Shown piece after piece: positions 43,431-51,814 of a stretch of 64,000 bases of DNA. The number at the start of each line of letters is the position of its first letter. Position 1 is the stretch's first letter. The position numbers and the translations under genes were made by a program. The notes beneath the pieces are model-generated. The model saw nothing but the letters and a program-made list of their open reading frames with translations, was not told the origin of the DNA and did no database searches. Source of the DNA: Bradyrhizobium diazoefficiens (GTDB taxonomy: Bacteria; Pseudomonadota; Alphaproteobacteria; Rhizobiales; Xanthobacteraceae); the NCBI RefSeq assembly GCF_018131185.1, contig NZ_JAFCJE010000005.1:310001-374000 (forward strand), given 5' to 3'.

Positions 43431-43880
43431 GTGACTGCCCATCTCGACGGCGAGATCCGCGACGGCCGCCACCACATGCAGGTCCGCGTCTATTACGAGG
43501 ACACCGACTTTTCGGGGATCGTCTATCACGCCAACTATCTGCGCTACATGGAGCGCGGACGGACCAATCATCTCAGGCTGATGGGCGCCGAGCAGCAGGC
43601 GCTGTTCGATCAGGTCGAGACCGAGGGCGCGGGTTTTGCCTTCGTGGTGCGCTCGATGCATCTGGATTTCCTCAAGCCGGCGCGGATGGACGACGTGCTC
43701 GACGTCGTGACCTGGCCGATCGCGGTGAAGGGTGCCTCCATCATGCTTGCGCAGGAGGTGAAGAAGGGTGAAGACGTGCTGGTGAAAGCCGAGGTGCGTG
43801 TCGCCTTCATCAGCGGCGGCCGGGCCCAGCCGATCCCGAAATCGATCCGGACCTTGATGAAGGCCGATCTGGTTTCGTGA
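43431..43880 (+). CDS. ybgC: Tol-Pal-associated acyl-CoA thioesterase YbgC
   Basis: 149-aa hot-dog-fold thioesterase. VYYEDTDFSGIVYHANYLRYMERGRT contains the 4HBT active-site Asp and the YHANY motif. GTG start. YbgC normally opens the tolQ-tolR-tolA-tolB-pal operon and may act in phospholipid metabolism at the division site; here no tol gene follows, and an NTF2-like gene and repeat DNA lie downstream instead. Confidence 0.93.
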   Translation: MTAHLDGEIRDGRHHMQVRVYYEDTDFSGIVYHANYLRYMERGRTNHLRLMGAEQQALFDQVETEGAGFAFVVRSMHLDFLKPARMDDVLDVVTWPIAVKGASIMLAQEVKKGEDVLVKAEVRVAFISGGRAQPIPKSIRTLMKADLVS

Positions 43881-43958
43881 TCGCCCGATTGGGGACGGCC
43901 TCTCGACTCCGTGGCGTGTGGCGATAGATTGCGCTTTCGCCAACCCATGAGGCTCATC

Positions 43959-44426
43959 ATGTCGCGCCCGCCGCTTCCGCCCTTTACCCGTGAGACCGCC
44001 GCGCAAAAGGCGCGCATGGCCGAGGACGCCTGGAATTCGCGCGATCCGGTGCGCGTCTCGCTCGCCTATACCGAGGACAGCCGCTGGCGCAATCGTTCGG
44101 AGGTTTTTCAGGGTCGCGAGGCCATCGTCGCCTTCCTCACCCGCAAATGGGAGAAGGAGCAGGACTACCGCCTGATCAAGGACCTCTGGGCCTTCGACGA
44201 GAATCGCATCGCCGTGCGCTTCCAGTACGAATGGCACGATGCCGGCGGCCAGTGGTATCGCTCCTACGGCAACGAGCAATGGGAGTTCGACGAGCACGGC
44301 CTGATGAAGCGGCGCGAGGCCTCGATCAACGATATTGCGATAGCTGAGAAGGATCGACGATTTCATTGGGCCGCGCCGGGGCCGCGGCCGGCGGATGTGG
44401 CGGGGCTGGGGACCGAGCCGTTCTAG
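43959..44426 (+). CDS. NTF2-like protein (DUF1348 family)
   Basis: 155-aa cone-shaped NTF2/SnoaL-like domain: FTRETAAQKARMAEDAWNSRDP, then YTEDSRWRNRSEVFQGREAIVAFLTRKW, then RFQYEWHDAGGQWYRSYGNEQWEF. This is the DUF1348 signature. Members are small soluble proteins of unknown reaction. GAGG lies 7 nt before the ATG at 43959, favouring it over an upstream ATG at 43947. Confidence 0.9.
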   Translation: MSRPPLPPFTRETAAQKARMAEDAWNSRDPVRVSLAYTEDSRWRNRSEVFQGREAIVAFLTRKWEKEQDYRLIKDLWAFDENRIAVRFQYEWHDAGGQWYRSYGNEQWEFDEHGLMKRREASINDIAIAEKDRRFHWAAPGPRPADVAGLGTEPF

Positions 44427-44450
44427 AATTTCGCCGGCGAGCACCCTGCA

Positions 44451-44591
44451 CCCTCTCCCCCTTGTGGGAGAGGGTGGCTCGTCGCGCAGCGGCGAGACGG
44501 GTGAGGGGTATCTCTCTTCACGAGCAGTCCACCGAGTGGGTAGAACCCTCGTACGGCGCTTCGCGCGACCTTCTCCCGCAAGGGGAGAAGG
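44451..44591. repeat. palindromic repeat (CCCTCTCCC...GGGAGAGGG family)
   Basis: A CCCTCTCCC/GGGAGAGGG hairpin (44451-44474) and a CCTTCTCCC-GCAA-GGGGAGAAGG hairpin (about 44569-44591) bracket a mosaic of shorter palindromes. It lies between the convergent NTF2-like and amidotransferase genes and may end transcription from both sides. Confidence 0.75.
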
Positions 44592-44610
44592 GAAGGGAGC
44601 GTGCCGTTCG

Positions 44611-45318
44611 CTAGACGCGCCGCGCCAAGAACCGTGCGATCGCCCCACCCAGTTTCGCGTTGTCCATCGGCTCCGCCAGCGATGCTCTTGCCGTGGCGAC
44701 GATGTCATCCGGCGCCTTGCCGTCGCGCAGGTCGCAGCACACTTGCGCAAACTCCACGTCGAACTCGGGATGCGGCTGCACGGTCAGCGTGGTGCCGTTG
44801 GCGTAGAGCAGGCCGGCATGTGGCGTAAATTCTGACGAGAGGATCGTGAGCGCGTCGTTCGGCGGCTCGATCACCTGGTCCTGATGCGAGGCGGCGATGG
44901 CGACTTCCTCGCCGGCAATGACGCCGTTCTCCGGCAGTACCTGATAGACATGCCGCCCGATGCCCCAGCCTTTCTCCGACTTGCGCACGGTGCCGCCGAG
45001 TGCCTGTGCGATCAACTGATGGCCGAAGCAGACGCCGACCATCGGCGTCTTGTTGGCGTAAGCGGCGCGCACGAAATCTTCCAGTGGCGCGATCCAGTCG
45101 AGCCCGTCATACACGCCGGCTGCAGCGCCGGTGATCAGCACCGCCTTGAGCTGGCGCGGATCGGGAAGTGCATCGCCTTTCGGGATGCTGATGACATCCA
45201 CGGTGACTTCAGGATCCTCGGCGCGGACCATGCGCTCGAACATGTCCGGGAACGAGCCGTGACGCTCGCGATATACTTGCGGGACGAGCCCGGTCTCGAT
45301 GATGGTGATGCGTGCCAT
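44611..45318 (-). CDS. class I glutamine amidotransferase-like protein
   Basis: 235-aa GATase domain protein without a synthetase partner. The nucleophile elbow is MVGVCFGHQLIAQALGG (Cys), with the catalytic His/Glu in QPHPEFD. It resembles stand-alone GMP-synthase-like amidotransferases, which include gamma-glutamyl hydrolases. It follows the LysR gene in the same direction, next to a polyamine-type transporter operon, so a gamma-glutamyl-amine hydrolase role (as PuuD) is a possibility, but no gamma-glutamylation enzyme is encoded nearby. Confidence 0.88.
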   Translation of the reverse strand: MARITIIETGLVPQVYRERHGSFPDMFERMVRAEDPEVTVDVISIPKGDALPDPRQLKAVLITGAAAGVYDGLDWIAPLEDFVRAAYANKTPMVGVCFGHQLIAQALGGTVRKSEKGWGIGRHVYQVLPENGVIAGEEVAIAASHQDQVIEPPNDALTILSSEFTPHAGLLYANGTTLTVQPHPEFDVEFAQVCCDLRDGKAPDDIVATARASLAEPMDNAKLGGAIARFLARRV

Positions 45319-45369
45319 GTGCTGCCTGCGAGACGCGAAGGATACAGCAGGAATCGCAAGGCGTCCAAG

Positions 45370-46308
45370 TCAACCGGACGCAAAATCCCGCGTGGATTCG
45401 TGCTCGAGTTCGACGAGCGCCTTGCGCATCGTCTGCACCAGATCCAGCGCCACCGGTGAAGGACTGCGCTGCGCCGGGAAGACGGCGGAGAACTCGAAGT
45501 CGATGCGCGGCAGGAAGCGACGTGCGACCACGCCGCGGGTGGCGAATTCCGCTGCCGTGAAAGGATCGCAGATCGCGACGCCAAGCCCTGACGAGACCAT
45601 GCCGCACATGATCTCCGACAACGTCGTCTCGACCCTGAGCACGCGGCGGACATCGTGACGATGAAAGACCTGGTCGACGAGATGCCGGCTCGATGATCCC
45701 GCTGACAGCGAGATGAACGTCTCGCCCTCGAAATCCCGCGGCTCCAGAACCTCCTTTTCCGCGAGGCGATGACCGGTCGGCAGCACCGCGACGCGCGCGG
45801 GCGCCGGCAGTCGCAGGCTTGGCAGGCCGGAATGGGCGATCGGCACCTCGGCAAAGCCGATGTCGCACTGGTTGTTCAACACCCAATCGACCACGATCGG
45901 CGAGATCACGCCGAAGAAGGCGAGGTTCAGGTTAGGCCGCTCCATCAGAAAGTGGCCGGCCAGCCGCGGCAGATAGCCGTTCGCCAGCGCCGGCAGCGCG
46001 GCGATGCGCAGCGAGCCGGTGCGGCGGCCACGGATTTCTTCGGCCGCTGCGGTGATGCGTTCGAGGCCGACGAAGGAGCGCTCCACTTCCGTATAGAGCG
46101 CCATGGCCGCGGCAGTCGGCACGAGGCCAGTGCCCCGCCGCTCGAACAACTCCATCTTCAGCAGCGCCTGGAAGTCGCGCAGCAGCCGGCTGACCGCCGG
46201 TTGCGTCACCACCATCAGCTTTGCCGCCTCGGTGACGCTGCCGGTGAGCATCGTCGCGCGGAAGGCTTCCACCTGCCGCGAATTGATCCGCGCCATCTCG
46301 AAGTCCAT
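45370..46308 (-). CDS. LysR-family transcriptional regulator
   Basis: 312-aa regulator. The N-terminal winged helix (VEAFRATMLTGSVTEAAKLMVVTQPAVSRLLRDFQ) is followed by a periplasmic-binding-like effector domain. The linker RRGTGLVPTAAAMALY is similar to LTTRs for opines and amino acids (OccR/NocR type). Starts at 46308 or 46296 (MARINSRQ). It diverges from the ABC transporter operon and probably controls it, with the amidotransferase as a co-directional downstream gene. Confidence 0.93.
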   Translation of the reverse strand: MDFEMARINSRQVEAFRATMLTGSVTEAAKLMVVTQPAVSRLLRDFQALLKMELFERRGTGLVPTAAAMALYTEVERSFVGLERITAAAEEIRGRRTGSLRIAALPALANGYLPRLAGHFLMERPNLNLAFFGVISPIVVDWVLNNQCDIGFAEVPIAHSGLPSLRLPAPARVAVLPTGHRLAEKEVLEPRDFEGETFISLSAGSSSRHLVDQVFHRHDVRRVLRVETTLSEIMCGMVSSGLGVAICDPFTAAEFATRGVVARRFLPRIDFEFSAVFPAQRSPSPVALDLVQTMRKALVELEHESTRDFASG

Positions 46309-46318
46309 TCATAACATT

Positions 46319-46339
46319 ATGGCATGCAGAGGGTGCCAT
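46319..46339. promoter_or_regulatory. candidate LysR-type operator
   Basis: ATGGCA (46319-46324) and TGCCAT (46334-46339) form a perfect dyad with a 9-nt centre, 11 nt before the LysR gene start and 230 nt before the binding-protein gene. The position suits autorepression with divergent activation. The sequence match to any known site was not tested. Confidence 0.35.
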
Positions 46340-46569
46340 TATTCATTGGACGATGGAAGCCTGGTTCTGCGATCTTTTTCATCAGCGCTGGAGCCAGCCC
46401 GCTTTTTCGGCAGATTGGAGGGGTTCAAACCTCCAAATCGCGTCAAAACCCGCCGATCAGGGGCCGGAGCCCTGATCTGAGAGGAATTTGCGCGGAAGGA
46501 AATGCGGAAGGCGCCCCAGCCGGGGATTTGTCGGCACGTCACCTCATTCCGGTATGGAGATCGGTCCAC

Positions 46570-47604
46570 ATGACAACTTTTCGCCTTCTGACCGCGGTCA
46601 GCATCGCAGCGCTCATCGCCGTCCCGTCGGCCGCCTCGGCCCAGCAAAAGACGCTCTACATCGCCGGCTATGGCGGCTCGTTCGAAAAGACCATTCGCGA
46701 TGAGGTGATCCCGGCCTTCGAGAAGGAAAACGGCGTCAAGGTCGAATACGTCGCCGGCAACTCCACGGACACGTTGGCCAAGCTTCAGGCGCAGAAGGGC
46801 AATCAGCAGATCGACGTCGCCATCGTCGATGACGGCCCGATGTACCAGGCGATCCAGCTCGGCTTTTGCAGCAAGCTCGAGGGACTGCCGACCGATCTCT
46901 ACGACACCGCGCGCTTCAAGGACGATCGTGCGGTCGCGATCGGCATCGTCGCGACCGGCCTGATGTACAACACCAAGGTGTTCAAGGAGAAAGGCTGGGC
47001 GCCGCCGACCTCGTGGAACGACCTGAAGGACAAGAAATACGCCAAGCAGCTCGTGATCCCGCCGATCAACAACACCTATGGCCTTGAGGCGCTGGTGATG
47101 CTGTCGAAGATGAACGGCGGCGGCGAGACCAACGTCGATTCCGGCTTCAAGATCTTCAAGGAAGAGGTCAATCCGAACGTGCTCGCCTATGAGCCGTCGC
47201 CCGGCAAGATGACCGAGCTGTTCCAGTCCGGCCAGGCCGTGATCGCGGTGTGGGGCACCGGCCGCGTGCAGAGCTTTGCCAATACCGGCTTCCCCGTCGA
47301 TTTCGTCTATCCCAAGGAAGGCGCGGCGACGCTGCTGACGACGGCGTGCCCGATCAACAAGCCGAACGCCTCGCCGCTCGCGGCAAGCTTCGTCAAGATG
47401 CTGCTCGATCCCAAGATCCAGCTCGTGCTGCTGAAGGATTACGGCTACGGCCCGGTGCTGAAATCGCTGGTGATCCCGCCCGACCTCGGCAAGATGGCCC
47501 CGATCGGCGAGCGCGCGGCAAAGCTCTACAATCCGGACTGGACCGTCATCAACGAGAAGCGCGAGGAATGGACCAAGCGCTGGAATCGCGAGGTCGAGCG
47601 TTGA
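46570..47604 (+). CDS. polyamine/opine-type ABC transporter substrate-binding protein
   Basis: 344-aa periplasmic protein with a Sec signal peptide (cleavage after ASA, before QQKTLYIAGYGGSFEKTIRD). The extracellular solute-binding fold of the PotD/PotF class shows in IAGYGGSFEK, VEYVAGNSTDTLAKLQAQ and VWGTGRVQSFAN. The ligand may be a polyamine, opine or other cationic compound. It begins the operon opposite LysR; a 260-nt spacer gives a long leader. The ATG at 46570 was chosen to place the signal peptide at the N-terminus. Confidence 0.92.
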   Translation: MTTFRLLTAVSIAALIAVPSAASAQQKTLYIAGYGGSFEKTIRDEVIPAFEKENGVKVEYVAGNSTDTLAKLQAQKGNQQIDVAIVDDGPMYQAIQLGFCSKLEGLPTDLYDTARFKDDRAVAIGIVATGLMYNTKVFKEKGWAPPTSWNDLKDKKYAKQLVIPPINNTYGLEALVMLSKMNGGGETNVDSGFKIFKEEVNPNVLAYEPSPGKMTELFQSGQAVIAVWGTGRVQSFANTGFPVDFVYPKEGAATLLTTACPINKPNASPLAASFVKMLLDPKIQLVLLKDYGYGPVLKSLVIPPDLGKMAPIGERAAKLYNPDWTVINEKREEWTKRWNREVER

Positions 47605-47631
47605 TCTGATCGTCGCTAGCGGAGACAGCGC

Positions 47632-48672
47632 ATGGCCAATCTCGAGCTCGATCGGGTCGCAAAACAGTTCGGCACGCAGACTGTGGTCGACGACTTCAGT
47701 CTGTCGGTGGGGAAGGGGGAGTTCGTCTCCTTCCTCGGCCCGTCCGGCTGCGGCAAGACCACGACGTTGCAGATGATCGCGGGCTTCCTCGACCCCACGC
47801 GCGGCGCGATCCGCCTGGAGGGCAAGGATCTGACCGCGATTCACCCGGCCAGGCGCGGGCTCGGCATCGTGTTCCAGAGCTACGCGCTGTTTCCGCACAT
47901 GACCGCAGCGGAGAACGTCGCCTTTGGCCTCAAGATGCGCAACGTGCCGCGCGGCGAGCGGGCCGAGCGCGTCCGTGCTGCGCTGGCGATGGTGGGTCTC
48001 GCCGGCTACGAGGACCGCCATCCGCGCCGCATGTCCGGCGGCCAGCAGCAGCGCGTGGCGCTGGCGCGTGCGCTGGTGATCAAGCCGAGCGTGCTCCTGC
48101 TCGACGAGCCGCTGTCCAATCTCGACGCCAAGCTGCGCGAGGAGATGCAGATCGAGCTGCGCCAGATCCAGCGCACCATCGGCACCACCACGATCCTGGT
48201 CACCCACGACCAGAACGAGGCGATGTCGCTGTCCGACCGCATCGTGGTGATGAGCCAGGGCAAGATCGAGCAGATCGGCACGCCGCAAGAGACTTACGAG
48301 ATGCCGGCCTCGGCCTTCGTCTCGCAGTTCCTGGGCAAGACCAACGACTTTGCGGCGACGATCGACCGGACCGTCTCGCCGACACAATTGGTGGCGGGCT
48401 CCTGGCGCGCGCCGGCGCCAGCCGGGTTTGGCGGCCCCGTGACCGTCAGCATTCGCCCCGAGCGGATCGGCTTTGGCGACGTCGGTCTCAGCGCCAGGAT
48501 CGTCACGCGCATCTTCCAGGGCAATCACTGGCTGTTCCAGTGCGACAGCGAATGCGGCCCGGCGATCGTGATCCGCCAGAATGACGGCACGGCGCAACCG
48601 GCGGAAGGCGAGGCTGTTCGCCTTGCGTGGCGTCCCGAGGACATGAGCGTTCGCGCGAGGGCCGCTGCATGA
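47632..48672 (+). CDS. ABC transporter ATP-binding protein (PotA-like)
   Basis: 346-aa importer ATPase. Walker A is LGPSGCGKTT, Q-loop VFQSYALFPHMT, signature MSGGQQQRVALARAL, Walker B LLLDEPLSNLDAKL and H-loop VTHDQNEA; a C-terminal TOBE domain (about 275-346) follows. This layout is that of the spermidine/putrescine group. It overlaps the next gene by ATGA. Confidence 0.94.
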   Translation: MANLELDRVAKQFGTQTVVDDFSLSVGKGEFVSFLGPSGCGKTTTLQMIAGFLDPTRGAIRLEGKDLTAIHPARRGLGIVFQSYALFPHMTAAENVAFGLKMRNVPRGERAERVRAALAMVGLAGYEDRHPRRMSGGQQQRVALARALVIKPSVLLLDEPLSNLDAKLREEMQIELRQIQRTIGTTTILVTHDQNEAMSLSDRIVVMSQGKIEQIGTPQETYEMPASAFVSQFLGKTNDFAATIDRTVSPTQLVAGSWRAPAPAGFGGPVTVSIRPERIGFGDVGLSARIVTRIFQGNHWLFQCDSECGPAIVIRQNDGTAQPAEGEAVRLAWRPEDMSVRARAAA

Positions 48673-49547
48673 GCATGGCCGCTGAGGAGGAGCGCAGCGT
48701 ACGCGCGCCATGGGCCCTGACCGCGCCCGCCCTGTTGCTGTTCGTCGGCGTGCTGCTGATTCCGCTGGCGATGACGGTGATGCTGTCGTTCCACGATTGG
48801 GGTCAATACAAGGGCATCGAGCCGGTCTTCATCCTCAAGAACTGGCACGAGATCGCGACCGATCCCTATTACGCGGAAATGTTCTGGCGGACGTTTCGCG
48901 TTGCGATCCTGACGACGCTGCTGACCGCGCTGCTCGGCGCGCCCGAAGCCTACATTCTCAACCGTATGAGCGGACGCTGGAAGAGCTTCTTCCTGCTGAT
49001 CATCCTCGGGCCGCTCTTGATCTCCGTGGTGGCGCGCACGCTGGGCTGGGCGCTGCTGTTCGGCGGCAATAACGGGCTCGTCAACAAGCTCCTGATGTCG
49101 CTCGGCGTGATCGGCTCGCCCATTCCCTTCATGTTCACTGAAACCGGCATGGTGATCGCGCTCGCGCATGTGATGATGCCGTTCATGGTGCTGTCGGTCT
49201 GGGCGGCGCTGCAGCGCCTCGATCCGCAGATCGAGAATGCCGCGATGTCGCTCGGCGCGGGCCCCGCCACCATCATCCGCCGCATCATTATGCCGCAGAT
49301 CATGCCGGGCGTGCTGTCCGGCGCCATCATCGTGTTCTCGCTTTCGGCCAGCGCCTTTGCGACGCCGGCGATCATCGGCGGCCGCCGGCTCAAGGTCGCT
49401 GCGACGCTCGCCTATGACGAATTCCTCAACACCTTGAACTGGCCGCTCGGGGCTGCGGTCGCCACGCTGCTGCTGGCTGCACTGGTGCTGATCGTCGTCG
49501 GCAGCAACGCGCTGATCGAGCGACGCTATGCGGAGGTGTTTCGATGA
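48669..49547 (+). CDS. ABC transporter permease (PotB-like)
   Basis: 292-aa inner-membrane protein with about six helices. The EAA loop lies near SLGAGPATIIRRIIMPQIMPG, which contacts the ATPase. The start at 48669 overlaps the ATPase stop; its own stop is overlapped by the second permease start. Works with the PotC-like permease to import the substrate delivered by the binding protein. Confidence 0.93.
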   Translation: MSMAAEEERSVRAPWALTAPALLLFVGVLLIPLAMTVMLSFHDWGQYKGIEPVFILKNWHEIATDPYYAEMFWRTFRVAILTTLLTALLGAPEAYILNRMSGRWKSFFLLIILGPLLISVVARTLGWALLFGGNNGLVNKLLMSLGVIGSPIPFMFTETGMVIALAHVMMPFMVLSVWAALQRLDPQIENAAMSLGAGPATIIRRIIMPQIMPGVLSGAIIVFSLSASAFATPAIIGGRRLKVAATLAYDEFLNTLNWPLGAAVATLLLAALVLIVVGSNALIERRYAEVFR

Positions 49548-50353
49548 GACGGAACGGCCCGCTCGCGCTGATCTTCCACACCGTCTTCGTCATCGTCATG
49601 GTGGCGCCGATCCTGGTGGTCTGCCTCGTCGCGTTCACCCCCGAAGGCTTCCTTTCGCTGCCGACCAACGGCTTTTCGCTGCGCTGGTTCAGGACGATCG
49701 CGAACTACCCGGAGTTCATTCACGCGTTCTGGGTCAGCCTCGGGCTCGGCGCGCTGTCGTCCCTGGTGGCGCTGCTGTTCGCGGTGCCGGCGGCGCTGGC
49801 GATCGCGCGCTATCGCTTCCGCGGACGTGATGCGCTGGCAGCGCTGTTCCTGTCGCCGCTGATGATCCCGCATGTCGTGCTCGGCATCGCCTTCCTGCGC
49901 TTCTTTACGTCGGCCGGTCTCGGCGGCAGTTTTGCGGCGCTGATCATCGCGCATGTCATCATCGTGTTTCCCTTCGCGCTGCGCCTGACCCTGGCGGCAG
50001 CGACCGGCATGGACCGCACGGTCGAGATGGCTGCGGTCTCGCTCGGCGCCGGCGGCTGGACCCTGTTCCGCCGGGTCACGCTGCCGCTGATCCTGCCCGG
50101 CGTCATCAGCGGCTGGGCGCTCGCCTTCATCCAGTCCTTCGACGATCTCACCATGACCGTCTTTCTCGCGGCACCCGGCACCGAGACGTTGCCGGTGCGC
50201 ATGTTCCTCTACATCCAGGACAACATCGATCCGCTGGTGACGTCGGTCTCGGCCTGCGTGATCGCGATCACCATGACCGCCCTCATTCTGCTCGACCGCT
50301 TCTACGGGCTCGACCGCGTGCTCGCCGGCAAGGGTGGCGACGCCGGACGCTAG
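49544..50353 (+). CDS. ABC transporter permease (PotC-like)
   Basis: 269-aa inner-membrane permease with about six helices. SLGAGGWTLFRRVTLPLILPG is the EAA loop, and FIQSFDDLTMTVFLAAPGTETLPVRMF is characteristic of PotC. It starts inside the previous gene's stop codon and is followed 9 nt later by the flavoprotein gene. Confidence 0.93.
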   Translation: MRRNGPLALIFHTVFVIVMVAPILVVCLVAFTPEGFLSLPTNGFSLRWFRTIANYPEFIHAFWVSLGLGALSSLVALLFAVPAALAIARYRFRGRDALAALFLSPLMIPHVVLGIAFLRFFTSAGLGGSFAALIIAHVIIVFPFALRLTLAAATGMDRTVEMAAVSLGAGGWTLFRRVTLPLILPGVISGWALAFIQSFDDLTMTVFLAAPGTETLPVRMFLYIQDNIDPLVTSVSACVIAITMTALILLDRFYGLDRVLAGKGGDAGR

Positions 50354-50362
50354 GAGAATCTT

Positions 50363-51499
50363 ATGTCAGGGGACTACGACGTCGCCGTCGTCGGCGGCGG
50401 GCTGCTCGGCTCCGCCATTGCCTGGGGCCTCGGCCGGCTCGGCAAGAAGGTGGCCGTGCTCGACGAGGGCGACATCACCAAGCGCGCCTCGCGGGCGAAC
50501 TTTGCGCTGGTGTGGGTGCAGAGCAAGGGGCTCGGCATGCCCGCCTATACCGTCTGGACCGTACAGGCGTCACAGGCATGGAGCCGGCTTGCCTCCGAAC
50601 TGAAGCAGCAGACCGGTCTCGACGTTTCGCTCCAGCAGAACGGCGGCTTTCATCTCACCCTCGGCGAGGACGAATTCGGCCAGCGCACCGAGCTCGTCAA
50701 GCGCATGCACAACCAGGCTGGCGCGGCCGACTACAAGATGGAGATGCTGCCGGCCTCCGAGGTGAAGAAGGCGTTGCCGCTGATCGGGCCCGAAGTGTCC
50801 GGCGGCAGCTATTGCCCGCTCGACGGCCATGTCAATTCGCTGCGCACGTTCCGTGCGTTCCACACCGGCTTCAAGGCGTTCGGCATCGACTATCTTCCGG
50901 AGCGTCCGGTCTCGGCGATCAGCAAGAGCGGCGGCGAATTCCGTCTGACCACGCCGAAGGGCGAGTTGCGCGCCGCGAAAATCGTCCTTGCCGCCGGCAA
51001 TGCCAACCAGACGCTGGCGCCGATGGTCGGCCTGTATGCGCCGATGGGGCCGACCCGCGGCCAGATCGTGGTGACCGAGCGCACCATGCCGTTCCTGCCG
51101 CACCCGCTGACCACGATCCGCCAGACCGACGAGGGTACGGTGATGATCGGCGACAGCAAGGAGGACGAGCTGGACGATCGCGCGCTGAAGCATTCGATCA
51201 GCGCCGTGATGACCGATCGCGCCCAGCGCATGTTCCCGCATCTGTCGCGGCTCAACGTGGTCAGGAGCTGGGCCGGCATCCGCGTCATGCCGCAGGACGG
51301 CTTTCCGATCTACGACCAGTCGGAGACGCATCCCGGCGCCTTCGTCGCCTGCTGCCATTCCGGCGTGACGCTCGCCTCCAACCACGCCTTCGAGATCGCA
51401 CGCATGGTGGCGCAGGGCGCGCTCGAGCCGGAGCTGGTCGGCGCGTTCTCCGCCAGCCGCTTTGGCGCTGCGGGCGCGGCGAACAACAGCGGCTACTAG
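50363..51499 (+). CDS. FAD-dependent oxidoreductase (DAO family), first copy
   Basis: 378-aa DAO-superfamily flavoprotein, probably cytoplasmic or membrane-associated. The FAD motif is DVAVVGGGLLGSAIAWGLGRLG, and a C-terminal SWAGIRVMPQDGFPI and CCHSGVTLASNHA complete the fold. It is related to glycine/sarcosine/D-amino-acid oxidases. A second DAO-type protein (53226) lies downstream in the operon; this one precedes the [2Fe-2S] protein, so either may serve as catalytic subunit of the complex. The substrate is probably the amine or imino acid imported by the linked ABC system. Confidence 0.9.
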   Translation: MSGDYDVAVVGGGLLGSAIAWGLGRLGKKVAVLDEGDITKRASRANFALVWVQSKGLGMPAYTVWTVQASQAWSRLASELKQQTGLDVSLQQNGGFHLTLGEDEFGQRTELVKRMHNQAGAADYKMEMLPASEVKKALPLIGPEVSGGSYCPLDGHVNSLRTFRAFHTGFKAFGIDYLPERPVSAISKSGGEFRLTTPKGELRAAKIVLAAGNANQTLAPMVGLYAPMGPTRGQIVVTERTMPFLPHPLTTIRQTDEGTVMIGDSKEDELDDRALKHSISAVMTDRAQRMFPHLSRLNVVRSWAGIRVMPQDGFPIYDQSETHPGAFVACCHSGVTLASNHAFEIARMVAQGALEPELVGAFSASRFGAAGAANNSGY

Positions 51500-51517
51500 A
51501 GATATTGAGGAAGCCAG

Positions 51518-51814
51518 ATGTTTAGACGATCCGAACGGGACAAGCGCCCGCAGGTGCAGATCTTCGTCGATGGCGCTGCCGTAGTGGCGCGCCAGGGCGA
51601 TACCGTCTCCGCAGCCTTGCTGGCATCTGGCTGCGACGCGCGTCGCTCGACCGCGGTGAGCGGCGCGCCGCGTCTGCCCTATTGCATGATGGGCGTGTGC
51701 TTCGACTGCCTCGTCACCATCGACGGCGTCGGTAACCGCCAGGGCTGCCTCGTGCCCGTCGCTGAGGGCATGCAGATCGAGATTCAGAAGGGCAAGCGGG
51801 AGATCGGAAGATGA
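51518..51814 (+). CDS. small [2Fe-2S]-binding protein (HcnA/opine-oxidase gamma type)
   Basis: 98-aa protein with a ferredoxin-like fold. Four cysteines, in PYCMMGVCFDC (C56, C61, C64) and C77 (NRQGC), match the plant-type [2Fe-2S] pattern of HcnA and of the small subunit of opine and D-hydroxyproline dehydrogenases. Its 3' end overlaps the start of the next gene by 4 nt (ATGA), as in those complexes. Confidence 0.9.
   Translation: MFRRSERDKRPQVQIFVDGAAVVARQGDTVSAALLASGCDARRSTAVSGAPRLPYCMMGVCFDCLVTIDGVGNRQGCLVPVAEGMQIEIQKGKREIGR

Noticed and set aside
46339..48711. A 790-codon minus-strand frame opposite the binding protein and ATPase
   Set aside because: Fully antisense to strongly supported ABC genes; its translation has no domain features and low-complexity basic/His-rich runs.
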